DNA of 64,000 bases from Pseudohongiella nitratireducens. Its GTDB lineage: Bacteria > Pseudomonadota > Gammaproteobacteria > Pseudomonadales > Pseudohongiellaceae. The DNA lies in NCBI RefSeq assembly GCF_001642735.1, contig NZ_LWHM01000026.1:62001-126000 (forward strand). Reading direction: 5' to 3'. The notes beneath the pieces are model-generated. The model was not told the origin of the DNA, searched no databases, and saw nothing but the letters and a program-made list of their open reading frames with translations. Shown piece after piece: positions 7,962 to 17,070 of this stretch; position 1 is the stretch's first letter; each line of letters opens with the position of its first letter. Position numbers and translations under genes: made by a program.

Positions 7962-10718
7962 TCAGAGCAGTTTTTTCCACTGATAGAGCAGTTCATGTGC
8001 CTGTCTGGGGGTCAACTCGTCTGGATCCGTTTCCTGCAGTGCCGATAACAAGGGATGTGTGCTCGCAGCAAAGAGGTCGTTCTGACTGGGGACTGGCGAT
8101 TGACCAGCACCACTCATGTTCTTTTTACTGCCTGCTCGCGTTTCTGTCACGTGTGTTTCTGTCGATCCTGTCAGAGCAGGCTGTAATGGCGATGCCTCGT
8201 TGACAGTAGATACCGCGACCTGTTCGAGTTCCGCCAGTTTGTGTCTGGCCTGTTCGATAACCTGCTGCGGAATACCGGCCAGTTGCGCAACCTGAAGGCC
8301 GTAGCTCTGGTTGGCCGGGCCTGATTTGACCGAGTGTAGAAACACGATGCCTTGCTGATGCTCGGTGGCATCCAGGTGGACATTGGCAATGTTGTCAAAC
8401 TGCTCCGGCAGCACCGTCAGTTCAAAGTAGTGAGTGGCAAACAGGGTCAGTGAACTCAGCTGGCTGGCAATATATTGGGCACTGGCCCAGGCTAATGACA
8501 GGCCGTCAAAGGTGCTGGTGCCGCGGCCGATTTCGTCCATCAGCACCAGGCTGTTAGCCGTGGCGTTATGTAGGATGTTGGCGGTTTCGGTCATTTCCAC
8601 CATAAAGGTGGAGCGGCCACCGGCCAGATCATCTGAAGATCCGATGCGGGTAAAAATTCGATCAACCGGACCAATGCTGGCTGCACTGGCTGGCACATAG
8701 CTGCCACAGAATGCCAGCAGCGTGATCAGGGCGGTCTGGCGCATATAGGTGGATTTACCACCCATGTTCGGGCCGGTGATAATGAGCATGGATTTATCAC
8801 GGCTCAGGACGGTGTCATTAGCCACAAACTGCTGTTCCAGCACCTGCTCAACCACCGGGTGTCGCCCCTGGGTGATGCTGATGCCGGTTTCGTCCGTCAG
8901 AGTCGGACGTGCCCAGTCCAGGTTCAGAGCGCGATCGGCAAAGCAGGTCAGCACGTCAAGCTCTGACAGGCCTGCCGAGCTTTTCTGCAGGGCGATCAAG
9001 TCTTCGGCAATGGTGTCCAGTAAGGCTTCGTACAGGGCCTTTTCCCGGGCCAGCGCCTTGGCATTGGCACTGAGTACCTTGTCCTCAAAGGTTTTCAGCT
9101 CCGGGGTGATGAACCGCTCGGCATTTTTGAGGGTCTGACGGCGCTGATAGTCGGCCGGCATATCACCGGACTGCGCCTTACTGACTTCAATGTAGTAGCC
9201 GTGAACCCGGTTATAGCCCAGTTTCAGGGTACTTAAGCCGGTGCGCTCACGTTCGCGCATCTCCATATCCACTAGGAATTGCCCGGCATTGCTGCTGAGC
9301 TGACGTAATTCGTCGAGCTCCTCGTCGTAGCCATCGGCAATGACACCGCCTTCACGAATAACCACAGGTGGGTTTTCCAGAACAGCTTTGTGCAGCAAAT
9401 CGCTTAAAACCGGAAAGTCAGCAATCGTCTGCTGTAACGTGGCCAGGTGAGTTGTATCGCCCAGTGACTGCTGCTTATCAATGATGAGGTCCAGCGCCAT
9501 TTGTAATTCGGGCAGTACGGCCAGTGAGTCTCTGAGTCGTGCCAGGTCGCGTGGTCTGGCGGTGCGCAACGCAATACGGGATAGAATTCGTTCAGTATCA
9601 CCGATCTGTTTCAGCAGCGGTTGCAGGGTTTCAAAGTGGAAATCCTGGAGCAGGGTGGCGACTGTCTGCTGTCTGGCTTCAAGCACCGCGCGATGCCTCA
9701 GGGGGCGGTGCAACCAGCGACTGAGCATGCGGCTGCCCATCGATGTTCGGCAGGTATCAACCACAGACATCAGTGTATTCTGGCTGTCGCCGCCCAGGTT
9801 TCTGTCAATTTCCAGGTTGCGGCGGGTGGCGGCATCGAGCACCAGGGCTTCGGCGGACTGTTCAACTGCCAGACTCTGAATATGTGGCAGGTCTGAGCGC
9901 TGGGTATCCTTGGCATAACTGAGCAGGCAGCCTGCGGCCTGAATGGCCATCGACTGGTCTTCACAATCGAAACTGCGCAGGTCCCGGGTGCCAAAATGGC
10001 TGGTCAGTTGGCGGTAGCAGGTGTCGAGGTCAAATTCCCAGACCGGACGGCGCCGTAACCCAGGCAGCCGTTCAACCTCTGCTGACAGGGCCAGGCTGTC
10101 ATTGATCAGCAGCTCAGCGGGACGGATTCTTTCCAGTTCTGCGCGCAGCGCCTCTTCGGATGTGGCCTCGCTAACCAGGAAGCGGCCGCCGCTGATATCC
10201 ATCCACGCCAGGCCGTATTTATCCGTTTCGCCGCTGCCATTTCCACTTCCACTTCCACTTCCATTGCTATTGCCATTGCCATTGCCATTGCGGCGGTTGT
10301 CCTGGATACCGGTGACGGCCATCAGGATGCAGTCTCGACGTTCACGCAGCAATGCTTCATCGCTGACTGTGCCGGGCGTGACAATACGAACCACTTTGCG
10401 CTCAACAGGGCCTTTACTGGTTGCCGGGTCGCCGATCTGTTCACAAATTGCCACCGAACGGCCCAGCTCTACCAGCCGGGCCAGATAGCGTTCGGCGGAG
10501 TGATAGGGCACACCACACATGGGGATTGGCTTGCCGTTGGACTGACCGCGCGCGGTCAGCGTGATATCCAGCATCTCGGCAGTTTGTGAAGCATCCTCAA
10601 AAAACAGCTCATAAAAGTCACCCATTCGGTAGAACAGCAAGTGTTCCGGGTGCTCGGCTTTAATGCGCAGGAACTGCTGCATCATGGGGGTGTGGGTTGA
10701 ATTATCAGTTTTACTCAT
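7962..10718 (-). CDS. mutS: DNA mismatch repair protein MutS
   Basis: MutS recognises mismatches and small loops. The mismatch-binding Phe-x-Glu is in [14 protein letters not shown] near the N-terminus. The ATPase domain has the Walker [10 protein letters not shown], the [12 protein letters not shown] Walker B/D-loop region and the following [13 protein letters not shown]. At 918 residues it is longer than the roughly 853 of E. coli. Much of the excess is a Gly/Asn/Ser repeat (about residues 138-165, [18 protein letters not shown]) placed between VTGIQD and [11 protein letters not shown], where E. coli has a short turn. The C-terminal linker before the dimerisation helix is also long and Ser/Thr-rich. 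Confidence 0.97.
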   Translation of the reverse strand: MSKTDNSTHTPMMQQFLRIKAEHPEHLLFYRMGDFYELFFEDASQTAEMLDITLTARGQSNGKPIPMCGVPYHSAERYLARLVELGRSVAICEQIGDPATSKGPVERKVVRIVTPGTVSDEALLRERRDCILMAVTGIQDNRRNGNGNGNSNGSGSGSGNGSGETDKYGLAWMDISGGRFLVSEATSEEALRAELERIRPAELLINDSLALSAEVERLPGLRRRPVWEFDLDTCYRQLTSHFGTRDLRSFDCEDQSMAIQAAGCLLSYAKDTQRSDLPHIQSLAVEQSAEALVLDAATRRNLEIDRNLGGDSQNTLMSVVDTCRTSMGSRMLSRWLHRPLRHRAVLEARQQTVATLLQDFHFETLQPLLKQIGDTERILSRIALRTARPRDLARLRDSLAVLPELQMALDLIIDKQQSLGDTTHLATLQQTIADFPVLSDLLHKAVLENPPVVIREGGVIADGYDEELDELRQLSSNAGQFLVDMEMRERERTGLSTLKLGYNRVHGYYIEVSKAQSGDMPADYQRRQTLKNAERFITPELKTFEDKVLSANAKALAREKALYEALLDTIAEDLIALQKSSAGLSELDVLTCFADRALNLDWARPTLTDETGISITQGRHPVVEQVLEQQFVANDTVLSRDKSMLIITGPNMGGKSTYMRQTALITLLAFCGSYVPASAASIGPVDRIFTRIGSSDDLAGGRSTFMVEMTETANILHNATANSLVLMDEIGRGTSTFDGLSLAWASAQYIASQLSSLTLFATHYFELTVLPEQFDNIANVHLDATEHQQGIVFLHSVKSGPANQSYGLQVAQLAGIPQQVIEQARHKLAELEQVAVSTVNEASPLQPALTGSTETHVTETRAGSKKNMSGAGQSPVPSQNDLFAASTHPLLSALQETDPDELTPRQAHELLYQWKKLL
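10236..10291 (-). repeat. Hexanucleotide microsatellite inside mutS
   Basis: On the + strand, runs of CCATTG and CCACTT/TTCCAC hexamers lie back to back. They encode alternating Gly-Asn and Gly-Ser on the minus strand. Units are six bases, so gain or loss of a unit keeps the mutS frame. Confidence 0.85.
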
Positions 10719-10806
10719 TGAAAACAGTCGCTTGTTCTGATCCTGTAAGCCGCGTTAATACGGGAAGGCATTGTACGCGCAATGGGTGGGATGAAGCCAC
10801 TGTGTA

Positions 10807-10866
10807 CCCCCCCCCTGCGTCACTGTGTCACATGTTCTGCGTCAGCCGCGACGGATAATATATCCG
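10807..10866. promoter_or_regulatory. Poly-C tract and 15-bp palindrome upstream of the TonB receptor gene
   Basis: The gap between divergent mutS and the TonB receptor holds a run of nine C (10807-10815). It also holds a perfect palindrome CGGATAATATATCCG (10852-10866) ending 16 bases before the receptor ATG. The palindrome could be an operator or overlap the promoter. The C-run could alter promoter spacing if unstable. Both functions are inference. Confidence 0.5.
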
Positions 10867-10882
10867 CCATCGAAGTTGTTTC

Positions 10883-13225
10883 ATGGAGCATGTGGCGTTG
10901 AAAAAACGTTTTTTTTCCTTAACAAACCATTCTATTCAGTTGCTGGGTCTTGGCATTCTGAGCCCGGTACTGCTGGCTGCTGGGCATGCTCAAGGTACAC
11001 AGGGTGTTGAGAATACTGAACAGCAAGACAGCGCAATAGAAGAAGTCGTGGTCTGGGGACAAGAATCCAGCCGCACCGGTGGCTTGTCCCATCCTGGCAG
11101 TCTGCTGAATCAGCAGGATCTGGTCAGCATCAATGTGGCAACGACTGAAGATGTGGTGAAATACGAACCCAGCCTGGTGATTCGTCGTCGTTTTATCGGT
11201 GATTCCAATGGCACCATGGGTGTGCGCGGTTCCAATATGTTCCAGACGTCACGTTCCATGGTGTTTGCTGACGGTGTACCGTTGCATTATCTGTTGCAGT
11301 CGCGCTGGAATGGTGCACCACGCTGGACCATGGTATCTGCCAGTGAGATTGCCCAGGTAGAAGTGCTGTATGGCCCGTACTCTGCTGAATTCAGCGGTAA
11401 TGCCATGGGCGGTGTGGTACTGATTGAATCCGCCATTCCCCAGGAACGTGAATACCATTTTGACAGTTCATATTTCAGCCAGAGTTTTGATGCCTATGGC
11501 TTTGATGGCACGGTTAATGGATATAAAAGTTTTTTCTCATACGGTGACAAGTTTGGAGATCTGAGTGTTTATGCCTCGTATAACCACCTGGAGAATGACT
11601 CCCAGCCACAAACGTTCTACTTTGGCGGGAACAGCAATGATCCCACAGCCACACCTGTCAATGGTGGTATTGAGGGTAATGATGAGCGCAGTAACGCTCG
11701 CCTTTGGTTTGGTGATACCGGTGTCGTCAATACCACGACAGACAACTACAAGCTGAAACTGGGTTACGATTTTGGTGAGTGGCAATCATTGCTCAACATC
11801 GCTTATGAAGATCGCCTTGGCGCTTCTACTTCGCCCAACACCTATTTGCGGGACAGTAGTGGTAACCCGGTTTACAGTGGTAATGTGGTTCAGGATGGCT
11901 GGGCCATCAATTTGCCTGCCGGGCGTCTTGGCGTCAGCGAGCAGGAGCGTGACAGCCTGTCACTGGGGTTGCGTCTTCGCGGTCCGCTGTCAGAAAACGT
12001 GAACTTTGAAGCGAATGTGAACCAGTTTGCAGTGCTGCGCGATCAAAGCCGCTCCTCTTTACGTAACCCTGCTGATCCGGCATGGACAGCTGATGGTCAG
12101 GTCAATGACTTTGGTGATACGGGCTGGCAGAGTGCTGAAGCGAAACTGACCTTCTCGGAATTGGGTCTGCCTGGTCTGGCATTGGTCACAGGTGCCCGGT
12201 ACGAAGCTTACGAACTGAACATGGACGTTTACAACTCGCCGGATTATGACAGCGCAACTTTTGGTGCCTATACCAGTCGTAGTGGTGGTGAAACAGAAAT
12301 AGCCGCAGCCTTTGCCCAGTTCGAATGGATCATGAATGAGCAGTGGGATATGTCGCTGGGCGGACGTTATGAACGATTCCAGAGCAAGAACGGTTATTAC
12401 TCTGATGACAATGCCGCTACTGCCACATTTGATCTGGTACAGGTGCCGGGTAATACGGATAGTGCCTTTTCACCTAAATTCTCTGTAGGCTACCAGCCAA
12501 CCAGCCAGTGGCGCCTGGCTTACTCACTGGGCAAGGCTTACCGCTTCCCGATTGTTGAGGAGCTGTTCAGTCAATACCAGGCCTACAACTCGGTCAGTGT
12601 CGCCAACCCTGGCTTGAACCCCGAGAATGGTCTGCACCAGAACCTGATGATTCAACGTGATATTCCGGGTGGTTCGGTTCGGGTTAACCTGTTCACCGAA
12701 ACCATTAAAGATGTGATTGAATCACAGTCTGAGTCATTACCTGGCGGGCTGTCAGTCCGGACATTTATTCCGCTGGATGAAACCGAGACACATGGCGCAG
12801 AGTTTATCCTGAATGCCAATCAATTCCTGGTCAGCAACCTGGATTTGCGCTTCAATATGGTTTATACCGATTCTGAAATTGTGTGTAATGAGCCAGATCC
12901 CAGCATCGAAGGCAATGTCTATCCGCGTCTGCCGCAGTGGCGGGGCAACCTGCTGGCGACTTACCACATTAATAATCGCTGGGATGCGGGGCTGAACTAT
13001 CAATATGCCTCTGACAGTTTCGGCCGCGCCGACAACACCGACCGTGAGGATGAGGTTTACGGGGCGCAGGATGGCTTCTCCAGAGTCGGTCTGAAATCCA
13101 CCTATCGTTTTGATCAGGGTATTGCACTGGGTCTGGGCATTGATAACCTGACCAATGAAACGTCTTTTGTTGCACACCCATGGCCGGGGCGTACTGTTTA
13201 TGCGAATGTTTCTTATGATTTCTGA
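10883..13225 (+). CDS. TonB-dependent outer-membrane receptor
   Basis: This 780-residue protein starts with a signal peptide (to about residue 37) and has a TonB-box-like stretch EEVVVWGQ. A plug domain follows (STTEDVV-type start, GVRGSNMFQTSRSMVFADGVP, VEVLYGPYSAEFSGNAMGGVV), then a long beta-barrel ending in VSYDF with the usual terminal Phe. Such receptors import metal complexes or other scarce ligands using TonB energy. The ligand is not readable from sequence. An in-frame GTG at 10892 is an alternative start. It heads a three-gene unit with a Cys-containing propeller and a thioredoxin-like protein, which hints at a metal or thiol-linked ligand (inference). Confidence 0.93.
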   Translation: MEHVALKKRFFSLTNHSIQLLGLGILSPVLLAAGHAQGTQGVENTEQQDSAIEEVVVWGQESSRTGGLSHPGSLLNQQDLVSINVATTEDVVKYEPSLVIRRRFIGDSNGTMGVRGSNMFQTSRSMVFADGVPLHYLLQSRWNGAPRWTMVSASEIAQVEVLYGPYSAEFSGNAMGGVVLIESAIPQEREYHFDSSYFSQSFDAYGFDGTVNGYKSFFSYGDKFGDLSVYASYNHLENDSQPQTFYFGGNSNDPTATPVNGGIEGNDERSNARLWFGDTGVVNTTTDNYKLKLGYDFGEWQSLLNIAYEDRLGASTSPNTYLRDSSGNPVYSGNVVQDGWAINLPAGRLGVSEQERDSLSLGLRLRGPLSENVNFEANVNQFAVLRDQSRSSLRNPADPAWTADGQVNDFGDTGWQSAEAKLTFSELGLPGLALVTGARYEAYELNMDVYNSPDYDSATFGAYTSRSGGETEIAAAFAQFEWIMNEQWDMSLGGRYERFQSKNGYYSDDNAATATFDLVQVPGNTDSAFSPKFSVGYQPTSQWRLAYSLGKAYRFPIVEELFSQYQAYNSVSVANPGLNPENGLHQNLMIQRDIPGGSVRVNLFTETIKDVIESQSESLPGGLSVRTFIPLDETETHGAEFILNANQFLVSNLDLRFNMVYTDSEIVCNEPDPSIEGNVYPRLPQWRGNLLATYHINNRWDAGLNYQYASDSFGRADNTDREDEVYGAQDGFSRVGLKSTYRFDQGIALGLGIDNLTNETSFVAHPWPGRTVYANVSYDF

Positions 13226-14534
13226 TGTTATTAAACGTGTTAAATCAGCTTGTTCCCTGCTGACAATCACGGGACTGGTGTTGTTATCCGGTCAGAGCAT
13301 GACCCAGATTGCATCGGCACAATCGGCATCACCTTTTTGTGAGCAGTTACAGGGTGATCAGGGACAAAAGCCTGTTTCAGTTCATTGTGGTGGCGCACCC
13401 AGTGCCACCATTGATGCTGACGGCATACTTTGGGTCAGCTTTGTGCAGGATAAGCATGTTTATGTTCAGCATTCTGCAGACAATGGAGAAAGCTGGAGTT
13501 CGGCAGTGCAGGTAACACCCGAGCCCGAAGATGCCGAATTTAATGGTGAGAACCGGCCCAAGATCATCGTGACTAATCCTGGTGATGACAGCACCAGTGG
13601 TGTCAGCCAGGGTGACGACAAACAGGTGCTGCTTTCCTGGATCACCAAAACGTCTGCCAATTTCACGGGTGAAATCCGCTTCAGTCGTTCGGGAGACGGA
13701 GGTCACAGTTTTAATGCACCCCGCACCATTAATGACGATAACCTGATGACAGGCCACCGGTTTGACAGCCTGTTCCTGACGGAAGACAACACGCTGTATC
13801 TGACCTGGATTGACAAACGTGACCTGGAAGCTCGCCTCGAAAATGGACAGGAATATGCCGGTGCGGCTATCTACTACGCGGTATCCAAAGACCTGGGCAG
13901 GACGTTCAGCGACAATTATCGAGTCTCGCATAACAGTTGCGAATGTTGCCGAATCGCTGTAGCTCCTCATGGTGATGGTGAAGTCGCCATTCTGTGGCGT
14001 CAGCTCTTTAATACAGAGATTCGCGATCATGCTATTGCGGTGCTCGGCGCTGACGGTGAGGTGACAAATCTTCAGCGCGCCACTTATGATGACTGGTATA
14101 TCAATGCCTGCCCACATCACGGGCCGACCATGATTTCAGCGGAAGAAGAGGGCACATATCACATGAGCTGGTTCAGTGCCGGGAATATCCACAAAGGGAT
14201 TTATTACGCCAGCCTGAACCTGGCTTCCGGAGAGCCTGCTCAGCTGCAGCAGGTCGATGGTACACCCGGAGCAGGGCACCCATATCTTGCCAGCCATGAC
14301 GACACACTGTATCTGGTCTGGAAAGGATTTGATGGCATGAACACACCGTTAAAATTGAAAACGTCAAGTGATGGTGGTGCCAGCTGGACGGAGGAGACAG
14401 CCCTTTACAGTACAACGCAGGGCAGCGATCACCCGCTGCTGGTGACAACGGATGAGGGGGTGTATTTGAGCTGGTGGACCCAGGAGATGGGCTACCTGTT
14501 TCGCCCAATCAACGCACAAATGAAGGCAGAGTGA
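13215..14534 (+). CDS. Secreted Asp-box beta-propeller (sialidase-fold) protein with Cys/His motifs
   Basis: After a signal peptide the protein has four Asp-box repeats: SADNGESW, SGDGGHSF, SKDLGRTF and SSDGGASW. These mark a BNR/sialidase-type beta-propeller. Typical sialidase catalytic residues (Arg triad, FRIP) are not apparent, so a hydrolase role is not supported. Notable features are a CECC motif (about residue 242), an ACPHHGPTM motif (about residue 299) and two Cys near the mature N-terminus. The start is unsure: in-frame ATGs at 13200, 13206 and 13215 all overlap the end of the receptor gene. The overlap and the 4-base gap to the next gene indicate one operon. A metal- or cofactor-binding periplasmic role is my inference. 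Confidence 0.8.
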   Translation: MISDVIKRVKSACSLLTITGLVLLSGQSMTQIASAQSASPFCEQLQGDQGQKPVSVHCGGAPSATIDADGILWVSFVQDKHVYVQHSADNGESWSSAVQVTPEPEDAEFNGENRPKIIVTNPGDDSTSGVSQGDDKQVLLSWITKTSANFTGEIRFSRSGDGGHSFNAPRTINDDNLMTGHRFDSLFLTEDNTLYLTWIDKRDLEARLENGQEYAGAAIYYAVSKDLGRTFSDNYRVSHNSCECCRIAVAPHGDGEVAILWRQLFNTEIRDHAIAVLGADGEVTNLQRATYDDWYINACPHHGPTMISAEEEGTYHMSWFSAGNIHKGIYYASLNLASGEPAQLQQVDGTPGAGHPYLASHDDTLYLVWKGFDGMNTPLKLKTSSDGGASWTEETALYSTTQGSDHPLLVTTDEGVYLSWWTQEMGYLFRPINAQMKAE

Positions 14535-14538
14535 ATTC

Positions 14539-15036
14539 ATGATGATCAATCGTAAAATTAAAATCATATCCCCGCTTTCTATCATGACAGCATTATTGTT
14601 CCTGGTACTGGGCAATACAGCCCTGGCGGATAATTTCAAACCGTTCACCACGGAGAGCTTTGCAGCCATTAAAGAACAGTATGCGGGCAAGCCATTTTTT
14701 GTCAGTTTATGGTCGGTCGATTGTCCTCCCTGTCGCGTTGAACTGGACATGCTGGGTGAACTGGTAGCAGCTGATCCAAACCTGCCGCTAGTGCTGATCT
14801 CAACCGACCAGATAGACGAGCGCGACTATGCCAATGATATTCTGCAAGATGCCGGTCTGGCCTCAACCCCTTCATGGATCTTTGCTGATAATTTCACGGA
14901 AAGATTGCGTTTTACCATTGATCCGCAGTGGTTTGGGGAGTTGCCGCGCAGCTATTACTATGATGCCGAACACAATATGAAGGCTCATAGTGGCATTATG
15001 ACCCGAGAAATGCTGGACGATTTTATTGCAGAATGA
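14539..15036 (+). CDS. TlpA-like periplasmic thioredoxin-fold protein
   Basis: This 165-residue protein has a signal peptide (cleavage near ALA-DNF) and a thioredoxin fold. The active site WSVDCPPC has Cys at about residues 62 and 65, followed by VLISTDQ and a TPSWIF stretch carrying the cis-Pro region. TlpA/ResA-like proteins reduce disulfides or deliver electrons in the periplasm. It begins 4 bases after the propeller gene and ends just before a strong terminator. A likely partner is the Cys-rich propeller, whose CECC site it could keep reduced (inference). Adjacent ATGs at 14539 and 14542 are both possible. Confidence 0.88.
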   Translation: MMINRKIKIISPLSIMTALLFLVLGNTALADNFKPFTTESFAAIKEQYAGKPFFVSLWSVDCPPCRVELDMLGELVAADPNLPLVLISTDQIDERDYANDILQDAGLASTPSWIFADNFTERLRFTIDPQWFGELPRSYYYDAEHNMKAHSGIMTREMLDDFIAE

Positions 15037-15045
15037 CGATGAATT

Positions 15046-15100
15046 GAAAACTGAAACGTCCTGAACCAGAGAGTTTCTGCTCCAGGACGTTCCGGTTTTC
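15046..15100 (+). terminator. Terminator of the TonB receptor/propeller/thioredoxin operon
   Basis: An 18-bp stem (arms 15046-15063 and 15083-15100, two mismatches) begins with GAAAAC and ends with GGTTTTC. It lies 10 bases after the last gene. A-rich and T-rich ends make it a plausible bidirectional intrinsic terminator. Confidence 0.75.
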
Positions 15101-15180
15101 TGTCAGGGTTGAGTCAGTCTGACTCAAAAAGCTGGCAAGGAATCGTCAGGCAATGAGGACAGCCCCACCTGACACCCACA

Positions 15181-16809
15181 CTAAGACTGAGGAGGGTAAT
15201 CAATACCCAGCTGTTCCAGATAGGAGTCATATTGCTCAGGATCATAATAGTACTCACGCATTAGCGGGCGCATCTGATCCATGATTTCCTTGTTCAGATG
15301 AATGGCTGGCTGGTCATCCGGTCCGATAACCGGCTCGTAATTTTGACCCTGTAATTGAACATTCTCAAAATAATCCCTGGCTTCATTAAGCAGATCCGGA
15401 TCCATCAATAAGTCAAGCACAGTCAGGGCGACAGCTTTAGCGCCATTTACGGCTCCCTTATGGGCGATCGGTGTGGCCATGGCCATCGCTGCTGTGACGT
15501 GGTGACCAATGGTATTTGGTACATTGGAAGGGTAGCGGATAGTAATGGTTGGAACATTCCACATAATATCGCCGATATCATCAGAACCACCGCCCATGGA
15601 AGGACCACGTGTTTCAGGTGTCGAAAGTGGCGATAATTCTGTGACGAGGAGGTCTTCCTCTTCTTCAGGGTCTACATAAGAGACAAATGAGACAGTGTTC
15701 TCGCGTTTTACTGCTTGTGCAAATGCTTTGTCATCTTCTGTCCACTCTGGCAGGCCGACCATCTTGAAATTCTCATAGGCAGCCTCAGCCATGGGTTTGT
15801 TGGCATGCTGTGGTGCTGCATAACCAAGAATTCGCCGCTCCACCGTCGTTTCTGTGGCCTGTGCTGCCGCCTCGGAAATGGTATTGCCAATGTCAAACAG
15901 GTTTCGTACACCTTCGAAGGTAGTGTCGCGGAAGTAATACCAGACGGATGCTTCGCCAGGCACGATATTAGGCTGGCCACCACCATTGGAAATAATGTAG
16001 TGCGACCGCTGTGTCAGGGGTAAATGTTCCCGGCGCATATTCCAGGCATAGTTCATGATTTCGACCGCATCCAGGGCACTGCGTCCGGACCAGGGGGAGC
16101 CGGCGCCATGGGCAGTTTTGCCGTGGAAAGTATATTCAACTGAGACCATACCATTACCACCGGATGGTCCCCAGGAAGTGCTCAGGTCCCGGCTGACGTG
16201 GGTGAAAATATTGGCATCGACATCGTCAAACATGCCATCACGAACGAAAAACGCTTTGGTTGCCAGCAGCTCTTCGGCAACACCGGGCCAGATCATCAAC
16301 TGGCCTTCGATATCATGCGCTTCCATGATGCCTTTCACAGCCAGGGCTGCAGCGACAATGGCAGGCATGCCGGAATTGTGCCCTTCACCGTGTCCCGGTG
16401 CGCCTGGAATGAGTGGTTCTATTGTGGCAAAGCCGGGTTTTTGGGATAGACCCAGCAATGCATCAATATCACTGCCCAGTCCTATTTTCGGGCCACTATC
16501 CCCCCAGGTTGCCGTCCATGCGGTAGGGATTCCAGCGGCACCCATTTCAATAGTGAAACCGTTTTCTGCCAGAATGTCAGTAATATAACGGGAAGTTTCG
16601 AATTCCTGGAAGCCAGGTTCTGCAAAACTGAATACCGAATCCACCATCTCCTGAACCAGTTTGGCATTATCATCTATATCTGAAATGGCGACGTGCTTCA
16701 GTTCTTCCAGGTTTTGAGCGATCAGGTTCGTGCTGGCAATCATGCTGCCCAGCACAACAGTGGCAAGCACTTTTTTTTGGAATCTGGCCAGGTTATGACA
16801 ACGACTCAT
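15181..16809 (-). CDS. Secreted M20-family amidohydrolase/peptidase (AbgB-like)
   Basis: This 542-residue protein has an N-terminal signal peptide (VLGSMIASTNLIAQ) and the M20 metallohydrolase plan. Visible elements are a metal/catalytic GLGSDIDALLG, HGEGHNSGM, a GVAEE motif with the catalytic Glu, the lid/dimer domain (YTFHGKTAHGAG) and a C-terminal metal His in NTIGHHVTAAMAM. It most resembles the AbgB-type aminobenzoyl-glutamate hydrolases, so it probably cleaves an amide bond of an N-acyl amino acid or dipeptide in the periplasm. The substrate is not readable. An AGAGG on the minus strand supports the ATG at 16809. It is transcribed towards the upstream operon and separated from it by a terminator. 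Confidence 0.87.
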   Translation of the reverse strand: MSRCHNLARFQKKVLATVVLGSMIASTNLIAQNLEELKHVAISDIDDNAKLVQEMVDSVFSFAEPGFQEFETSRYITDILAENGFTIEMGAAGIPTAWTATWGDSGPKIGLGSDIDALLGLSQKPGFATIEPLIPGAPGHGEGHNSGMPAIVAAALAVKGIMEAHDIEGQLMIWPGVAEELLATKAFFVRDGMFDDVDANIFTHVSRDLSTSWGPSGGNGMVSVEYTFHGKTAHGAGSPWSGRSALDAVEIMNYAWNMRREHLPLTQRSHYIISNGGGQPNIVPGEASVWYYFRDTTFEGVRNLFDIGNTISEAAAQATETTVERRILGYAAPQHANKPMAEAAYENFKMVGLPEWTEDDKAFAQAVKRENTVSFVSYVDPEEEEDLLVTELSPLSTPETRGPSMGGGSDDIGDIMWNVPTITIRYPSNVPNTIGHHVTAAMAMATPIAHKGAVNGAKAVALTVLDLLMDPDLLNEARDYFENVQLQGQNYEPVIGPDDQPAIHLNKEIMDQMRPLMREYYYDPEQYDSYLEQLGIDYPPQS

Positions 16810-17070
16810 AAACGCATCCTCTGTGACATTACATGGTTTTGTATAGGTACAAACAGTTTAATCCGTATTTTGAACATGAGTGCCATTATGCGGTTGCCAA
16901 GCACTTCAGGATTTAAAATGCAGGATGTGTGCCACCTGGCAATGTCAGTAAAATCAGGGGGGTATTATGAGATGGTGGTAAGTTAGTAAAATAAATGACT
17001 TATTTCAGGGCGCCTGAATGACATAATAGTGCATACATATCTTTTGCCTGATGTGTTGTCATACGACAAT

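Noticed and set aside
13215-14534. Propeller protein considered as a true sialidase
   Set aside because: Only the Asp-box repeats are shared; the Arg triad and other catalytic residues are not evident, and the context is a TonB/thioredoxin operon.
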